Source of the DNA: JAULUH01 sp032111745
Lineage (GTDB): Bacteria; Chloroflexota; Anaerolineae; JAAEKA01
Direction: 5' to 3'
Length of the DNA: 33,588 nucleotides
NCBI GenBank assembly: GCA_032111745.1
Contig: JAULUH010000048.1
Coordinates: 1-33,588 of the forward strand
Below, one piece after another: positions 7,666 through 15,006 of the stretch (positions within the stretch are counted from its first letter, which is position 1; each line of letters starts with the position of its first letter). Position numbers and translations under genes: made by a program. A model generated the notes under the pieces. The model had not been told where the DNA came from. It saw only the letters and a program-made list of their open reading frames with translations, and did no database searches.

Positions 7666-8821
7666 TGCGACATTGGCCTTCGGAGAGCAGTTGACTACGG
7701 CGCTGCTAGGCGTCGATGCCCTGTATCGGGCCGAGAGCGGCGACGCGGAGGGGTTGGTGGTCGTCAACATGGCCACCGGACTCTACGGCCCGGAGCCGTT
7801 TGAGTCCTACGCTGAGGCCCGCGACCGCTTCCTCCAGCTGAAGATGCACGCCCAAACCCTGCCCGAGGCGGACCGGCGGCGCTACTACGACCAGGTCTGC
7901 CACTCCACGCTGGCCTTTATCCGCTGGCGCACGGAGGGCCTGCCCTTCGCCTCGCAGCTCCAGGGCTTTCTGCATGTGCCCGCGGCGCCGGCCTCTGATG
8001 ACGAGTTGGACGGCCTGCGGGGCCAGATGCGGGCCCTGCTCAACGCCATGGGCTATGCCGGCGACCTGGCAGGCCAGTGCGCGGCCTGGGAGGCCAACGT
8101 GCGCGTGCCGCCGGACGAGGTGGCAGGCGTCCTGGCCGCCCTGATGGGCGAGGCCTGGGAGCGCACCAACGCCCGCCTGCCCATCCCCGCACCCCGGTCG
8201 GATGGCATGCAGGTGGAGACGGTCTCGGGCGTATCCTTCAACGCCCGCTGCAACTACCTGGTCCGCAAGGTCGAGCTCAACGTCGACCCCATCCTGACCC
8301 GGCCGGGGCTCAAGCACCTCACCGTGCACGAGGCCTATCCCGGCCATTATGTCCAGTTCAAGCTGCGGGAGGTCTGGCATCACGAGGGCACCGCGGCGGC
8401 CGACGGCCTGCTGTCGGTGGTCAACACGGCCAGCTCCACCCCCTTCGAGGGCATCGCGGACAACGGCCTGCAGGTGCTGGACTGGATCGACTCCGACGAC
8501 GACCGGTTGCAGGCCCTGCTGAGCCGCTACCGGGCCGGCATCGGCACCGCCGCAGCCTGGCGGCTGCATGCCCTGGGCTGGCCAGAGGCCGAGGTGGCAG
8601 AGTGGCTGCGCCGCCAGAGCCTGACCGGCGGCGAGGGCTGGGTTGCCAACCGCATGGGCTTCATCCGGGCGCCCGCCCGGGCCGTGCTGATCTGGTCCTA
8701 CTGGTGGGGCGAGGCCTCGGTGGCGCCCGTCTGGCAGCGCGTGGCGCCCGAGCAACGTCCCGAGTACCTGCGCTTCCTGTACGGCCGGATGCATTCGCCC
8801 CAGACCGTGTCTATGTTCTAA
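7655..8821 (+). CDS. DUF885 family protein (putative zinc peptidase) with intact HExxxGH motif
   Basis: A 388-residue DUF885-like protein, shorter than the usual 550-600. It keeps the canonical motif in LTVHEAYPGHYVQF (His225, Glu226, His231) and has the third ligand region at TPFEGIADNGLQ (Glu265). The Arg-rich stretch AWRLHALGWPEAEVAEWL and the C-terminal YWWGEASVAPVWQRV fit the helical fold. The start ATG at 7655 lies inside the end of the preceding DUF885 gene, overlapping by 11 bases in another frame, so the two are probably made in a fixed ratio. Both proteins contain their own metal-site region, so this is not one frameshifted gene. Probable role: hydrolysis of a peptide or peptide-like substrate brought in by the adjacent importer. 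Confidence 0.82.
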   Translation: MLSDATLAFGEQLTTALLGVDALYRAESGDAEGLVVVNMATGLYGPEPFESYAEARDRFLQLKMHAQTLPEADRRRYYDQVCHSTLAFIRWRTEGLPFASQLQGFLHVPAAPASDDELDGLRGQMRALLNAMGYAGDLAGQCAAWEANVRVPPDEVAGVLAALMGEAWERTNARLPIPAPRSDGMQVETVSGVSFNARCNYLVRKVELNVDPILTRPGLKHLTVHEAYPGHYVQFKLREVWHHEGTAAADGLLSVVNTASSTPFEGIADNGLQVLDWIDSDDDRLQALLSRYRAGIGTAAAWRLHALGWPEAEVAEWLRRQSLTGGEGWVANRMGFIRAPARAVLIWSYWWGEASVAPVWQRVAPEQRPEYLRFLYGRMHSPQTVSMF

Positions 8822-8851
8822 GGTGCCTCGTGGCCTGGCACCAAGTCGACA

Positions 8852-8861
8852 GGAAAGGAGG
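8852..8861 (+). promoter_or_regulatory. purine-rich leader element shared with the second ABC operon
   Basis: GGAAAGGAGG stands 107 bases before the lipoprotein ATG at 8969. The same 10-mer lies at 16327-16336, 103 bases before the second lipoprotein ATG. It contains a near-perfect Shine-Dalgarno core but no plausible start follows at normal spacing, so it may be an upstream ribosome binding or standby site. The match in sequence and distance is seen directly; function is inference. Confidence 0.3.
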
Positions 8862-8895
8862 CTCTAGCGCATACCAAAGGAGACCGGCCTATCGA

Positions 8896-8915
8896 GGTAG
8901 CGCCAAGGCGCTGCC
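8896..8915 (+). other. hairpin in the leader of ABC operon 1
   Basis: GGTAGCGCC (8896-8904) pairs with GGCGCTGCC (8907-8915), 9 bp in RNA including one G-U pair, around a tight loop. It lies in the 147-base gap between the second DUF885 gene and the lipoprotein gene. No sigma70 promoter was found in this gap, so the hairpin may protect or separate the lipoprotein part of a longer transcript. Confidence 0.4.
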
Positions 8916-8968
8916 ACCGTCGTCCGAACATTCAGTCTCGCCAGAACTCCTGAGGAGGTAGAAGAACG

Positions 8969-10672
8969 ATGAAGAGCAAACCCTGGTTGCGTGTGATCTG
9001 GGTGCTGGCTGTATGGGCACTGGTGCTCAGCGCCTGCACCGTGCCTGCCCAGGTGCCGGCTCCGGCGGCGCCGGCTGAAGAGGCCGCGGCGCCGGCTGCA
9101 GAAGTGGCGGCACCGGCTGAGGAAGCTACGGCGCCGGCCGAAGAGGCGCCGGCCGCAGCCGGCGACAAAGTGCTGCGCGTCGCCTACGGCGATGAGATCG
9201 ATACCCTGAACGCGCTCACCAGCCAGAACCTGACCGACATCGAGATCACCATGATCGACGGCCTGGTGATGAGCAACGATCAGAACAGCTACATCCCGGT
9301 GGCGGCCAAGGAGATCCCCACCCCCGAGAACGGCGGCATCGTCGTGCGCGACGACGGCAAGATCGAGATGACCTGGCACCTGAACGAGGGCATCAAGTGG
9401 CACGACGGCGAGGAGCTGACCAGCGAGGACGTCTGCTTCACCTGGGAGTTCATCGTCAGCGAGGCCGGCGCCGCGGTCTACAACCAGAACGAGTACCTGA
9501 ACATCAGCGAGTGCCTGATGCCGGATCCCTACACGGTGGTGTTGGTCTGGGACAAGACCTATGCGCCCTATGCCACCCTGTTCGACACCATCCTGCCCAA
9601 GCACGTGCTGGAGGGCCAGGACGTCCTGACCTACGACGCCTACAACCGCAGCCCCCTGGGCACCGGCCCCTTCAAGTTCGTGGAGTGGAAGTCGGGCGAG
9701 TACGTCGCGGTCGAGCGCAACGACGACTACTGGCGCGGCGCAGACGTTCCCAAGCTGGACGGGATCGTCTTCACCTTCATCCCCGATCCCAACACCCGGT
9801 TGAACGCCCTGAAGGCCGGCGAGTATGACTTCGGCCAGATCCTGCCCACCCAGGTCAAGGAGGTCCAGGACCTGGAGGGCTACCACGTGGAGCTGGTCAA
9901 CTCGAACATCTGGACCCACTTCGACTTCAACGTGGCTACGGAGCGCGGCCAGAAGCTGTTCGGCGACAAGATGGTCCGCCAGGCCCTGTTCCACGCCATC
10001 GACCGCGAGGCCATCGCCGAGGAGCTGATGGAGGGCACGGTCGAGGTGGCACACACGGTGCTGACGCCCAACAGCCCCTACCACAATCCCGACGTCAAGA
10101 AGTACGACTTCAACCCGGAGCTGGCCGCGCAGATGCTGGACGAGGCCGGCTGGGTCGTGGGCGCGGATGGCATCCGCGAGAAGGACGGCGAGAAGCTGTC
10201 CTTCACCATCATCAACCGCACCAGCCGCCCCGAGCGCGTGGCGATCGCCCAGGTCATCCAGGCCCAACTCAAGGACATCGGCGTGGAAGTTGTGTTCGAC
10301 AACCTGGAGAACGCGGCCTGGATCGAGCGCTGGCTCTCCAAGGACTGGGAGGCTGTGATCAGTGGCTGGATCCTGCCCGCCGACCCCAGCTTCACCGGCC
10401 TGTACGCCTGTGATGGCTCCAACAACTTCACGGGCTTCTGCTCGGAGGAGATGGACGCAGCCATGAAGGCCTCCGATGAGGTCTTTGCCTTTGACGAGCG
10501 CAAGCCGCTGGTGGACGAGGCCCAGGCGATCCTGGCCGAGGAGGCCTACTCGCTGCCCATCTACTACCAGGTCCTGCCCTTCGTGGTCAGCGACCGGCTA
10601 CAGAACTTCAAGGGCAGCGGCACCAACCTGGGCAGCTTCTGGAACTCCTACGAATGGGATCTGGCCGAGTAG
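8969..10672 (+). CDS. ABC importer substrate-binding lipoprotein, family 5 (peptide/opine/nickel type) (1)
   Basis: A 567-residue secreted lipoprotein. The signal peptide ends in the lipobox LVLSAC with Cys23 as lipid anchor. A low-complexity Ala/Pro/Glu linker with repeated APAEEA units (about residues 24-60) spaces it from the membrane. The family 5 solute-binding fold follows: GEELTSEDVCFTWEF, then SPLGTGPFKFVEW and NDDYWRG, then the lobe-closing region near VRQALFHAIDREAIAEELM. Such proteins bind di- and oligopeptides, opines, some sugars or heme; the ligand cannot be read from sequence. AGGAGG (8953-8958) precedes the ATG by 10 bases. It is followed after a strong hairpin by two permease genes. 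Confidence 0.95.
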   Translation: MKSKPWLRVIWVLAVWALVLSACTVPAQVPAPAAPAEEAAAPAAEVAAPAEEATAPAEEAPAAAGDKVLRVAYGDEIDTLNALTSQNLTDIEITMIDGLVMSNDQNSYIPVAAKEIPTPENGGIVVRDDGKIEMTWHLNEGIKWHDGEELTSEDVCFTWEFIVSEAGAAVYNQNEYLNISECLMPDPYTVVLVWDKTYAPYATLFDTILPKHVLEGQDVLTYDAYNRSPLGTGPFKFVEWKSGEYVAVERNDDYWRGADVPKLDGIVFTFIPDPNTRLNALKAGEYDFGQILPTQVKEVQDLEGYHVELVNSNIWTHFDFNVATERGQKLFGDKMVRQALFHAIDREAIAEELMEGTVEVAHTVLTPNSPYHNPDVKKYDFNPELAAQMLDEAGWVVGADGIREKDGEKLSFTIINRTSRPERVAIAQVIQAQLKDIGVEVVFDNLENAAWIERWLSKDWEAVISGWILPADPSFTGLYACDGSNNFTGFCSEEMDAAMKASDEVFAFDERKPLVDEAQAILAEEAYSLPIYYQVLPFVVSDRLQNFKGSGTNLGSFWNSYEWDLAE

Positions 10673-10705
10673 GATCGGCCCCCTCTTCCTAAGCAATCCG
10701 TGATT

Positions 10706-10741
10706 GGCGAGGGCCCGGGCTGGCACTGCCGGGCCCTCGCC
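10706..10741 (+). other. intercistronic hairpin between lipoprotein and permease genes, ABC operon 1
   Basis: GGCGAGGGCCCGG (10706-10718) and CCGGGCCCTCGCC (10729-10741) form a perfect 13-bp GC-rich stem with a 10-base loop, in the 106-base gap between the lipoprotein stop and the permease GTG. No U-run follows. Such hairpins typically protect upstream mRNA from 3' exonucleases or cause partial termination, so binding protein exceeds permease. The same arrangement occurs in the other two ABC operons of the window. Confidence 0.8.
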
Positions 10742-10778
10742 ACCCACTGCGCACCAGAACATCGCGCAAGGGCCTCCA

Positions 10779-11732
10779 GTGAGCAAGTACGTACGCCGCC
10801 GCCTGCTGCAGATGATCCCGCTGCTGCTCGGCATCTCGGTGTTGATCTTCCTGATCATTCAGGCGGCCCCGGGCGGCCCGGAGGCTGTCTTCCTGGCTAC
10901 CGGCCGCTTCGTCGACACCAGCCTGATCGATGCCTACCGGGAACGCCTGGGCCTGGACAAGCCCATCTACGTGCAATACTGGGCCTGGATCAGCGCGGCC
11001 GTGAGAGGCGACTTCGGCTTCAGCTTCATCTCCGGCCGCCCGGTGTCGGTGATGATCCTGGAGCGCCTGCCGGCCACCATCGAGCTGATGGCCGCCGCGT
11101 TCATGCTGGGCGCCATCATCGCCATCCCCCTGGGCATCTACAGCGCGGTGAAGCAGTACAGCGCCCTGGACTTCCTGGGCACCGGCTTCTCCTTCCTGGG
11201 CATCGCCATGCCGGTGTTCTGGTTTGGCCTGATCCTGCAGCTGATCTTCGCCGTGCACCTGGGCTGGCTGCCGACCTCGGGCCGGGGGACGGTGGGCGAT
11301 GCATCCCTGGCCGATCACCTGAAGCACCTGGTCTTGCCGGCCGCCGTCCTCTCGCTGCGCTACATCGCGGGCTGGTCCCGCTACACGCGCTCGGCCATGC
11401 TGGGTGTGGTCGGCACCGATTACATCCGCACAGCCCGTTCCAAGGGGCTCTCGGAGGGCACCATCCGGATGCGGCACGCGTTCAAGAACGCCATGATCCC
11501 CCTGGTGTCCATCATGGCCCTGGACCTGGCGGGGCTGTTCTCCGGCGCGGTCATCGTCGAGACCATCTTTGCCTGGCCCGGCATCGGCCGCCTGTTCATC
11601 CAGGCCATGGGCAACCGGGACTACCCGGTATTGATGGGTATCCTGATGATGGGCTCGATCATGGTCGTGTTCTTCAACCTGGTGGCCGACGTCATGTATG
11701 GCTGGCTGGATCCACGGATTAGCTACCAATGA
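10779..11732 (+). CDS. ABC importer permease, DppB/OppB type (1)
   Basis: A 317-residue inner-membrane permease. It starts (V)SKYVRRRLLQMIPLLLGISVLIFLII, the usual DppB first helix. A periplasmic loop carries the GLDKPIYVQYWAW signature, and the cytoplasmic EAA coupling helix reads DYIRTARSKGLSEGTIRMRHAF, which contacts the ATPase. Six membrane helices are expected. The GTG at 10779 is chosen over an in-frame ATG at 10704: it has AAGGG just upstream and gives the family N-terminus, whereas the 10704 start lies within the intercistronic hairpin and adds an unrelated Ala/Pro-rich segment. The stop overlaps the next start (ATGA), so both permease subunits are coupled. Partner ATPases are not in the window. 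Confidence 0.93.
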   Translation: MSKYVRRRLLQMIPLLLGISVLIFLIIQAAPGGPEAVFLATGRFVDTSLIDAYRERLGLDKPIYVQYWAWISAAVRGDFGFSFISGRPVSVMILERLPATIELMAAAFMLGAIIAIPLGIYSAVKQYSALDFLGTGFSFLGIAMPVFWFGLILQLIFAVHLGWLPTSGRGTVGDASLADHLKHLVLPAAVLSLRYIAGWSRYTRSAMLGVVGTDYIRTARSKGLSEGTIRMRHAFKNAMIPLVSIMALDLAGLFSGAVIVETIFAWPGIGRLFIQAMGNRDYPVLMGILMMGSIMVVFFNLVADVMYGWLDPRISYQ

Positions 11733-12631
11733 CGACGACCGACACTCCCCAGGCTCTCGACATCGCCGGCGGCAAGCCAACGGCGGCGCGGTCCCAGCGC
11801 AGCCGGGTCTGGCGCCAGTTCCGGCGCCACAAGCCGGCCATGATCTCGGCCGCCATCCTGGCGGTGCTGATCCTGGCGGTCTACCTGGCGCCGGTGATTG
11901 CGCCCTACGAGTTCGACGAGATCGACCTCAAGAACCGCAAGCAGCCACCCACCCTGGACCACTGGATGGGCACCGACGAGTTGGGCCGGGATCTCTTCAC
12001 CCGCATCCTCTACGGCGGCCGCATCTCCATCTCCATCGGCATCTTCGCCGCGCTGATCGGGACCGGCTTCGGGGCCCTGGTCGGGGCTATCTCGGGGTTC
12101 TACGGCGGCACCACCGACAATGTCCTGATGCGCGCCACCGACGTGGCCTACTCCATCCCGTCGCTTCCGCTGATCATTATCCTCAGCTCCTTTACCCGCT
12201 CGGCCGTGGCGGGCCTGATCGTGATCATGGGGCTGCTGAGCTGGATGGTCACGGCCCGGGTCGTGCGCAGCGCCGTGCTGTCCATCAAACAACAGGAGTA
12301 TATCACCGCCGCCCGGGCCATCGGCATCCGCAACCACACCATCATCCTCAAGCACACGCTGCCCAACGCCATGGGGCCGATCATCGTCGGCGTCACCCTG
12401 GGCGTAGGCACGGCCATCATCATCGAGTCCTCCCTGAGCTTCCTGGGCCTGGGCGTGTCGCCGCCCATCCCCACCTGGGGCAACATGCTGCAAGATTCCC
12501 AGAGCACGATGGCCTCGGAGCCCTGGCTGACCATCTTCCCCGGGCTGGCCATCCTGGTCACGGTGCTCTGCATCAACTTCATCGGGGACGGGCTGCACGA
12601 TGCCCTGGACCCCACCCTACAGAGGGGCTGA
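11729..12631 (+). CDS. ABC importer permease, DppC/OppC type (1)
   Basis: A 300-residue permease with the OppC N-terminal region: a cytoplasmic basic start (RVWRQFRRHKPAMISAAI), one membrane helix, then the signature GTDELGRDLFTRILYGGRIS. The coupling helix is QQEYITAARAIGIRNHTIIL and the C-terminal part SLSFLGLGVSPPIPTWGNML is diagnostic of this subunit. It pairs with the DppB-type subunit directly upstream to form the membrane channel. It overlaps the upstream gene by four bases and is followed after only 3 bases by a nitroreductase gene, so transport and enzyme genes share a transcript. No DppD/DppF ATPase gene follows, although these normally complete the operon. Confidence 0.94.
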   Translation: MTTTDTPQALDIAGGKPTAARSQRSRVWRQFRRHKPAMISAAILAVLILAVYLAPVIAPYEFDEIDLKNRKQPPTLDHWMGTDELGRDLFTRILYGGRISISIGIFAALIGTGFGALVGAISGFYGGTTDNVLMRATDVAYSIPSLPLIIILSSFTRSAVAGLIVIMGLLSWMVTARVVRSAVLSIKQQEYITAARAIGIRNHTIILKHTLPNAMGPIIVGVTLGVGTAIIIESSLSFLGLGVSPPIPTWGNMLQDSQSTMASEPWLTIFPGLAILVTVLCINFIGDGLHDALDPTLQRG

Positions 12632-12634
12632 GCC

Positions 12635-13192
12635 ATGTCCCTGGACGACCTGCTTCCCCGCATCCGCTGCGTCAGCGAGTTCGAGGACCGGGACATTCCC
12701 GAGGCCACCCTGGCTGCCATCGTGGAGGCGGCTGGCTGGGCCTCGTCGGCCGCCAACCTGCAGCCCTGGGAGATCATCGCCGTGCGCCAGCCCGAGCACA
12801 AGCTGGCCCTGCTGGATACATTGCTGGACTCCCACCTGCGGCCCGAGCCGGGCGGGCGGGAGCGGCGAGGCTGGGTCGCCCAGGCCCCGGTCATCCTGGT
12901 CATCTGCCTGGACCACACCCGGGCCAAGGTGCGTTTCGGCGCAGTGGGCGAGCAGGTGTTCGGCATCCAGGACACGGGCGCGGCCATCCAGGTCATGCGG
13001 CTGGTGGCCCTGGAGCGGGGAGTGAAGAGCTGCCTGATCCGCGAGTTCGATCGCGGCCAGCTGGCCGGGCTCCTGCACCTGCCCCGCCACGTGCGGCCGC
13101 TGGTGCTGCTGGTCCTGGGCTATTCGGCGGTCGAGCCGGCCCCGCGGCCGCGCCTGCCGCTGGAGGATTACCTGCACCATGAGACGTGGTAG
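12635..13192 (+). CDS. nitroreductase family protein lacking the N-terminal FMN-binding Arg
   Basis: A 185-residue nitroreductase-fold protein. The family N-terminus RRSVRxF is changed to RIRCVSEF: Arg14 of the neighbouring copy is Ser14 here and Ser12 is Cys12. In characterised members the arginines and serine of this motif contact the FMN phosphate. The next block (GWASSAANLQPWEI) keeps the Asn-x-Gln-Pro-Trp pattern, and the C-terminus keeps the Arg-Leu-Pro end (PRPRLPLEDY). The family works as homodimers with two FMN at the interface, reducing nitro groups, quinones, flavins or carrying out dehydrogenations. This copy may bind FMN weakly or pair with the next gene product. It starts 3 bases after the permease stop. 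Confidence 0.85.
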   Translation: MSLDDLLPRIRCVSEFEDRDIPEATLAAIVEAAGWASSAANLQPWEIIAVRQPEHKLALLDTLLDSHLRPEPGGRERRGWVAQAPVILVICLDHTRAKVRFGAVGEQVFGIQDTGAAIQVMRLVALERGVKSCLIREFDRGQLAGLLHLPRHVRPLVLLVLGYSAVEPAPRPRLPLEDYLHHETW

Positions 13193-13229
13193 CTGCGGCG
13201 CGGCCGGCCCGGCCGCGCGGGAGCCGCAG
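13193..13229 (+). other. very GC-rich hairpin between the two nitroreductase genes
   Basis: GCGGCCGG (13200-13207) faces CCGGCCGC (13209-13216) in a near-continuous palindrome, and an outer pair CTGCGGC (13193-13199) / GCCGCAG (13223-13229) can form as well. It fills the 64-base gap between the nitroreductases and ends before the TTG start. There is no U-run. It could dampen expression of the downstream genes or protect the upstream message. Confidence 0.55.
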
Positions 13230-13256
13230 GGCATGCGGCCCGAGGACTGAACACAC

Positions 13257-13805
13257 TTGGACGTCCTGGAAGCCATCCACCGCCGCCGCAGCGTGCGCGA
13301 GTTCACCGCCGAGCCCGTGGACGACGACCTGATCCGGCAGATCGTCGAGGCTGGCACCTGGGCGCCCTCCTCGGGCAATATGCAGGCCTGGGAGTTCGTC
13401 GTGGTCAAGGACCCGGCCGCGCGGCGCCTGGTCGTGGACGCCACCGACGCCGGCATCGTGGGCCGGGGCGGCGTGACCACCCAGGAATGGCTGATGGACG
13501 CGCCGGTGATCGTCGTCGTGTGCTACGACGTCAAGCGCATGACGGCCCGCTACGGCCGCAAGGGGCGGGAGCTGCTGACCATCCTGGACTGCATGGCCTG
13601 CACAGAGAACATGCTGCTGGCCGCCACCCACTTCGGCCTGGGCTCCTGTCCCATCATCGGCTTCTATCCCGAACAGCTGAAGGCCAGCCTGCCCATCCCC
13701 CGGGAGCTGACCCCCCTGCTGCTGGTAGCCCTGGGCCATCCGGCCCACGACCCGCCGCCGCCCCATCGCCTGCCCGTGGAGGACGTGGTGCGGCTGGTGA
13801 TCTAG
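13257..13805 (+). CDS. nitroreductase family FMN-dependent oxidoreductase with intact motif, TTG start
   Basis: A 182-residue protein beginning (M)DVLEAIHRRRSVREFTAEPV, an excellent nitroreductase N-terminus with the full RRSVR FMN-phosphate motif (Arg9 to Arg14). WAPSSGNMQAWEF and the C-terminal HRLPVEDVV complete the FMN site. The start is a TTG: an in-frame TGA at 13248-13250 excludes any upstream start, and the family motif needs the residues right after the TTG. GAGGA lies about 10 bases upstream. A weak start codon behind a strong hairpin suggests lower expression than its neighbour. Expected reaction: FMN-dependent two-electron reduction or dehydrogenation of an unknown substrate, with NAD(P)H. 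It may form homodimers or mixed dimers with the upstream paralogue. Confidence 0.9.
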   Translation: MDVLEAIHRRRSVREFTAEPVDDDLIRQIVEAGTWAPSSGNMQAWEFVVVKDPAARRLVVDATDAGIVGRGGVTTQEWLMDAPVIVVVCYDVKRMTARYGRKGRELLTILDCMACTENMLLAATHFGLGSCPIIGFYPEQLKASLPIPRELTPLLLVALGHPAHDPPPPHRLPVEDVVRLVI

Positions 13806-13821
13806 GACAGGAAGGAGTGCC

Positions 13822-15006
13822 ATGCTAGCCATCGTCAACGCCGAGGTCCACACCTGCGGCCCGCAAGGCACGGTGGGCCAGGGCACCGTTCTGGTGGCGG
13901 ACGGCAAGATCGTGGCCGTGGGGCAGGGGCTGGCCGTGCCCGGCCAGGCCGAGGTGGTCGACGCCGAAGGCCTGCCGCTCACCCCCGGCTTCGTGGACGC
14001 CCACACCCACCTGGGCATTCCCTGGCAGGAGCTGGCCGGGGAGTCCGACACCAACGAGAGCACCAGCGCCGTCAACCCCCACCTGCGCGCCCTGGACGCG
14101 GTGGATTTCCAGGACCCGGCCTTTCAGGATGCCCTGGAGGGCGGGGTGACCACGGCCGCAGTCCACCCGGGCAACATCACCCTCGCCCTGTGGAAGCAGG
14201 GCCTCAGCCCCGTCGCCGGCCAGAGCGTGGTGCTGAAGACGCGGGGCGACGCGGCCGGCCGCGAGGTGCTGCGCCAGCCCGCCGGCCTCAAGCTGGCCCT
14301 GGGCGACGACGTGTCCCGCCTGCTCAAGGCCCGACATACCGGCCCCAACAGCCGCATGGGTATCATCGCCCTGCTGCGCCAGCTGCTGGACGAGGCCCAG
14401 CGCTACCGCCAGGCCGGCGGCGAGCCCCGGAACCTGAGGCTGGAGGCCCTGGCCCAGGTGCTGGACGGCCAGATCCCTGCCCACGTCCACGCCCGCCGCG
14501 CCCCGGATATCCTGGCCGCCCTGCGCCTGGCCAAAGCTTACGGCCTGAGCATCGTGCTCCACCATGTCACCGAGGGCCACCTGGTCGTGGAGGAGCTGGC
14601 CGTCAGCGGCGTGCCCTGCGTGGTCGGCCCCATCACCTCGGCCCGCCAGGCCGGCGGCGAGACCGAGCACCTCTCCCAGCGCACGCCGGGCATCCTGGCC
14701 GCGGCCGGCCTCCCGGTAGCCCTGATGACCGACCACCCCGCCGAGCCCATCCAGTTCCTGCCCATCATCGCCGGCCAGGCCGTGCGCGAGGGCCTGCCCC
14801 ACCCGCAGGCGCTCGAGGCCATCACCATCACCGCGGCCAGGATCCTCGGCGTGGCCGATCGCGTGGGCTCCATCGAGCCCGGCAAGGACGCCGACCTGGT
14901 GCTCCACGACGGCGACCCGCTAGAGGCCATGACCCGCATCCGCCTGGTGGTGGCCGATGGCCTGGTGGTGGCCGGTGCCCGCACATGGGGAAGGGAGGTC
15001 CACTGA
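13822..15006 (+). CDS. metal-dependent amidohydrolase, imidazolonepropionase-like (1)
   Basis: A 394-residue amidohydrolase-superfamily protein. The N-terminal beta domain leads into the metal motif PGFVDAHTHLGIP (HxH, about residues 55-67). Later ligands are visible in HVHARRA, VLHHVTEGHL and the terminal Asp in LMTDHPAEP. The C-terminal VGSIEPGKDADLVLHDGDP is the usual return to the beta domain. It matches the group annotated as imidazolonepropionase-like amidohydrolases of unknown substrate; members hydrolyse cyclic amides or the C-terminal peptide bond of dipeptides. GGAAGGAG lies about 5 bases before the ATG. Its TGA overlaps the next ATG by one base (TGATG). With its neighbour it forms a tandem paralogue pair in which both copies keep the metal ligands. 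Confidence 0.9.
   Translation: MLAIVNAEVHTCGPQGTVGQGTVLVADGKIVAVGQGLAVPGQAEVVDAEGLPLTPGFVDAHTHLGIPWQELAGESDTNESTSAVNPHLRALDAVDFQDPAFQDALEGGVTTAAVHPGNITLALWKQGLSPVAGQSVVLKTRGDAAGREVLRQPAGLKLALGDDVSRLLKARHTGPNSRMGIIALLRQLLDEAQRYRQAGGEPRNLRLEALAQVLDGQIPAHVHARRAPDILAALRLAKAYGLSIVLHHVTEGHLVVEELAVSGVPCVVGPITSARQAGGETEHLSQRTPGILAAAGLPVALMTDHPAEPIQFLPIIAGQAVREGLPHPQALEAITITAARILGVADRVGSIEPGKDADLVLHDGDPLEAMTRIRLVVADGLVVAGARTWGREVH

Noticed and set aside
5983..8821. The two DUF885 genes as one gene split by a frameshift
   Set aside because: Each has its own metal-site motif and its own downstream Glu block, so they are two related proteins, not two halves.
9050..9165. Short DNA repeats resembling a CRISPR or satellite array
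   Set aside because: The repeats are in frame and encode the Ala/Pro/Glu tether of a lipoprotein; they have no spacers.
10706..10741. The lipoprotein-permease hairpin as a simple Rho-independent terminator
   Set aside because: No U-run follows, and the permease genes downstream need the same transcript. A stabilising or attenuating role is more likely.
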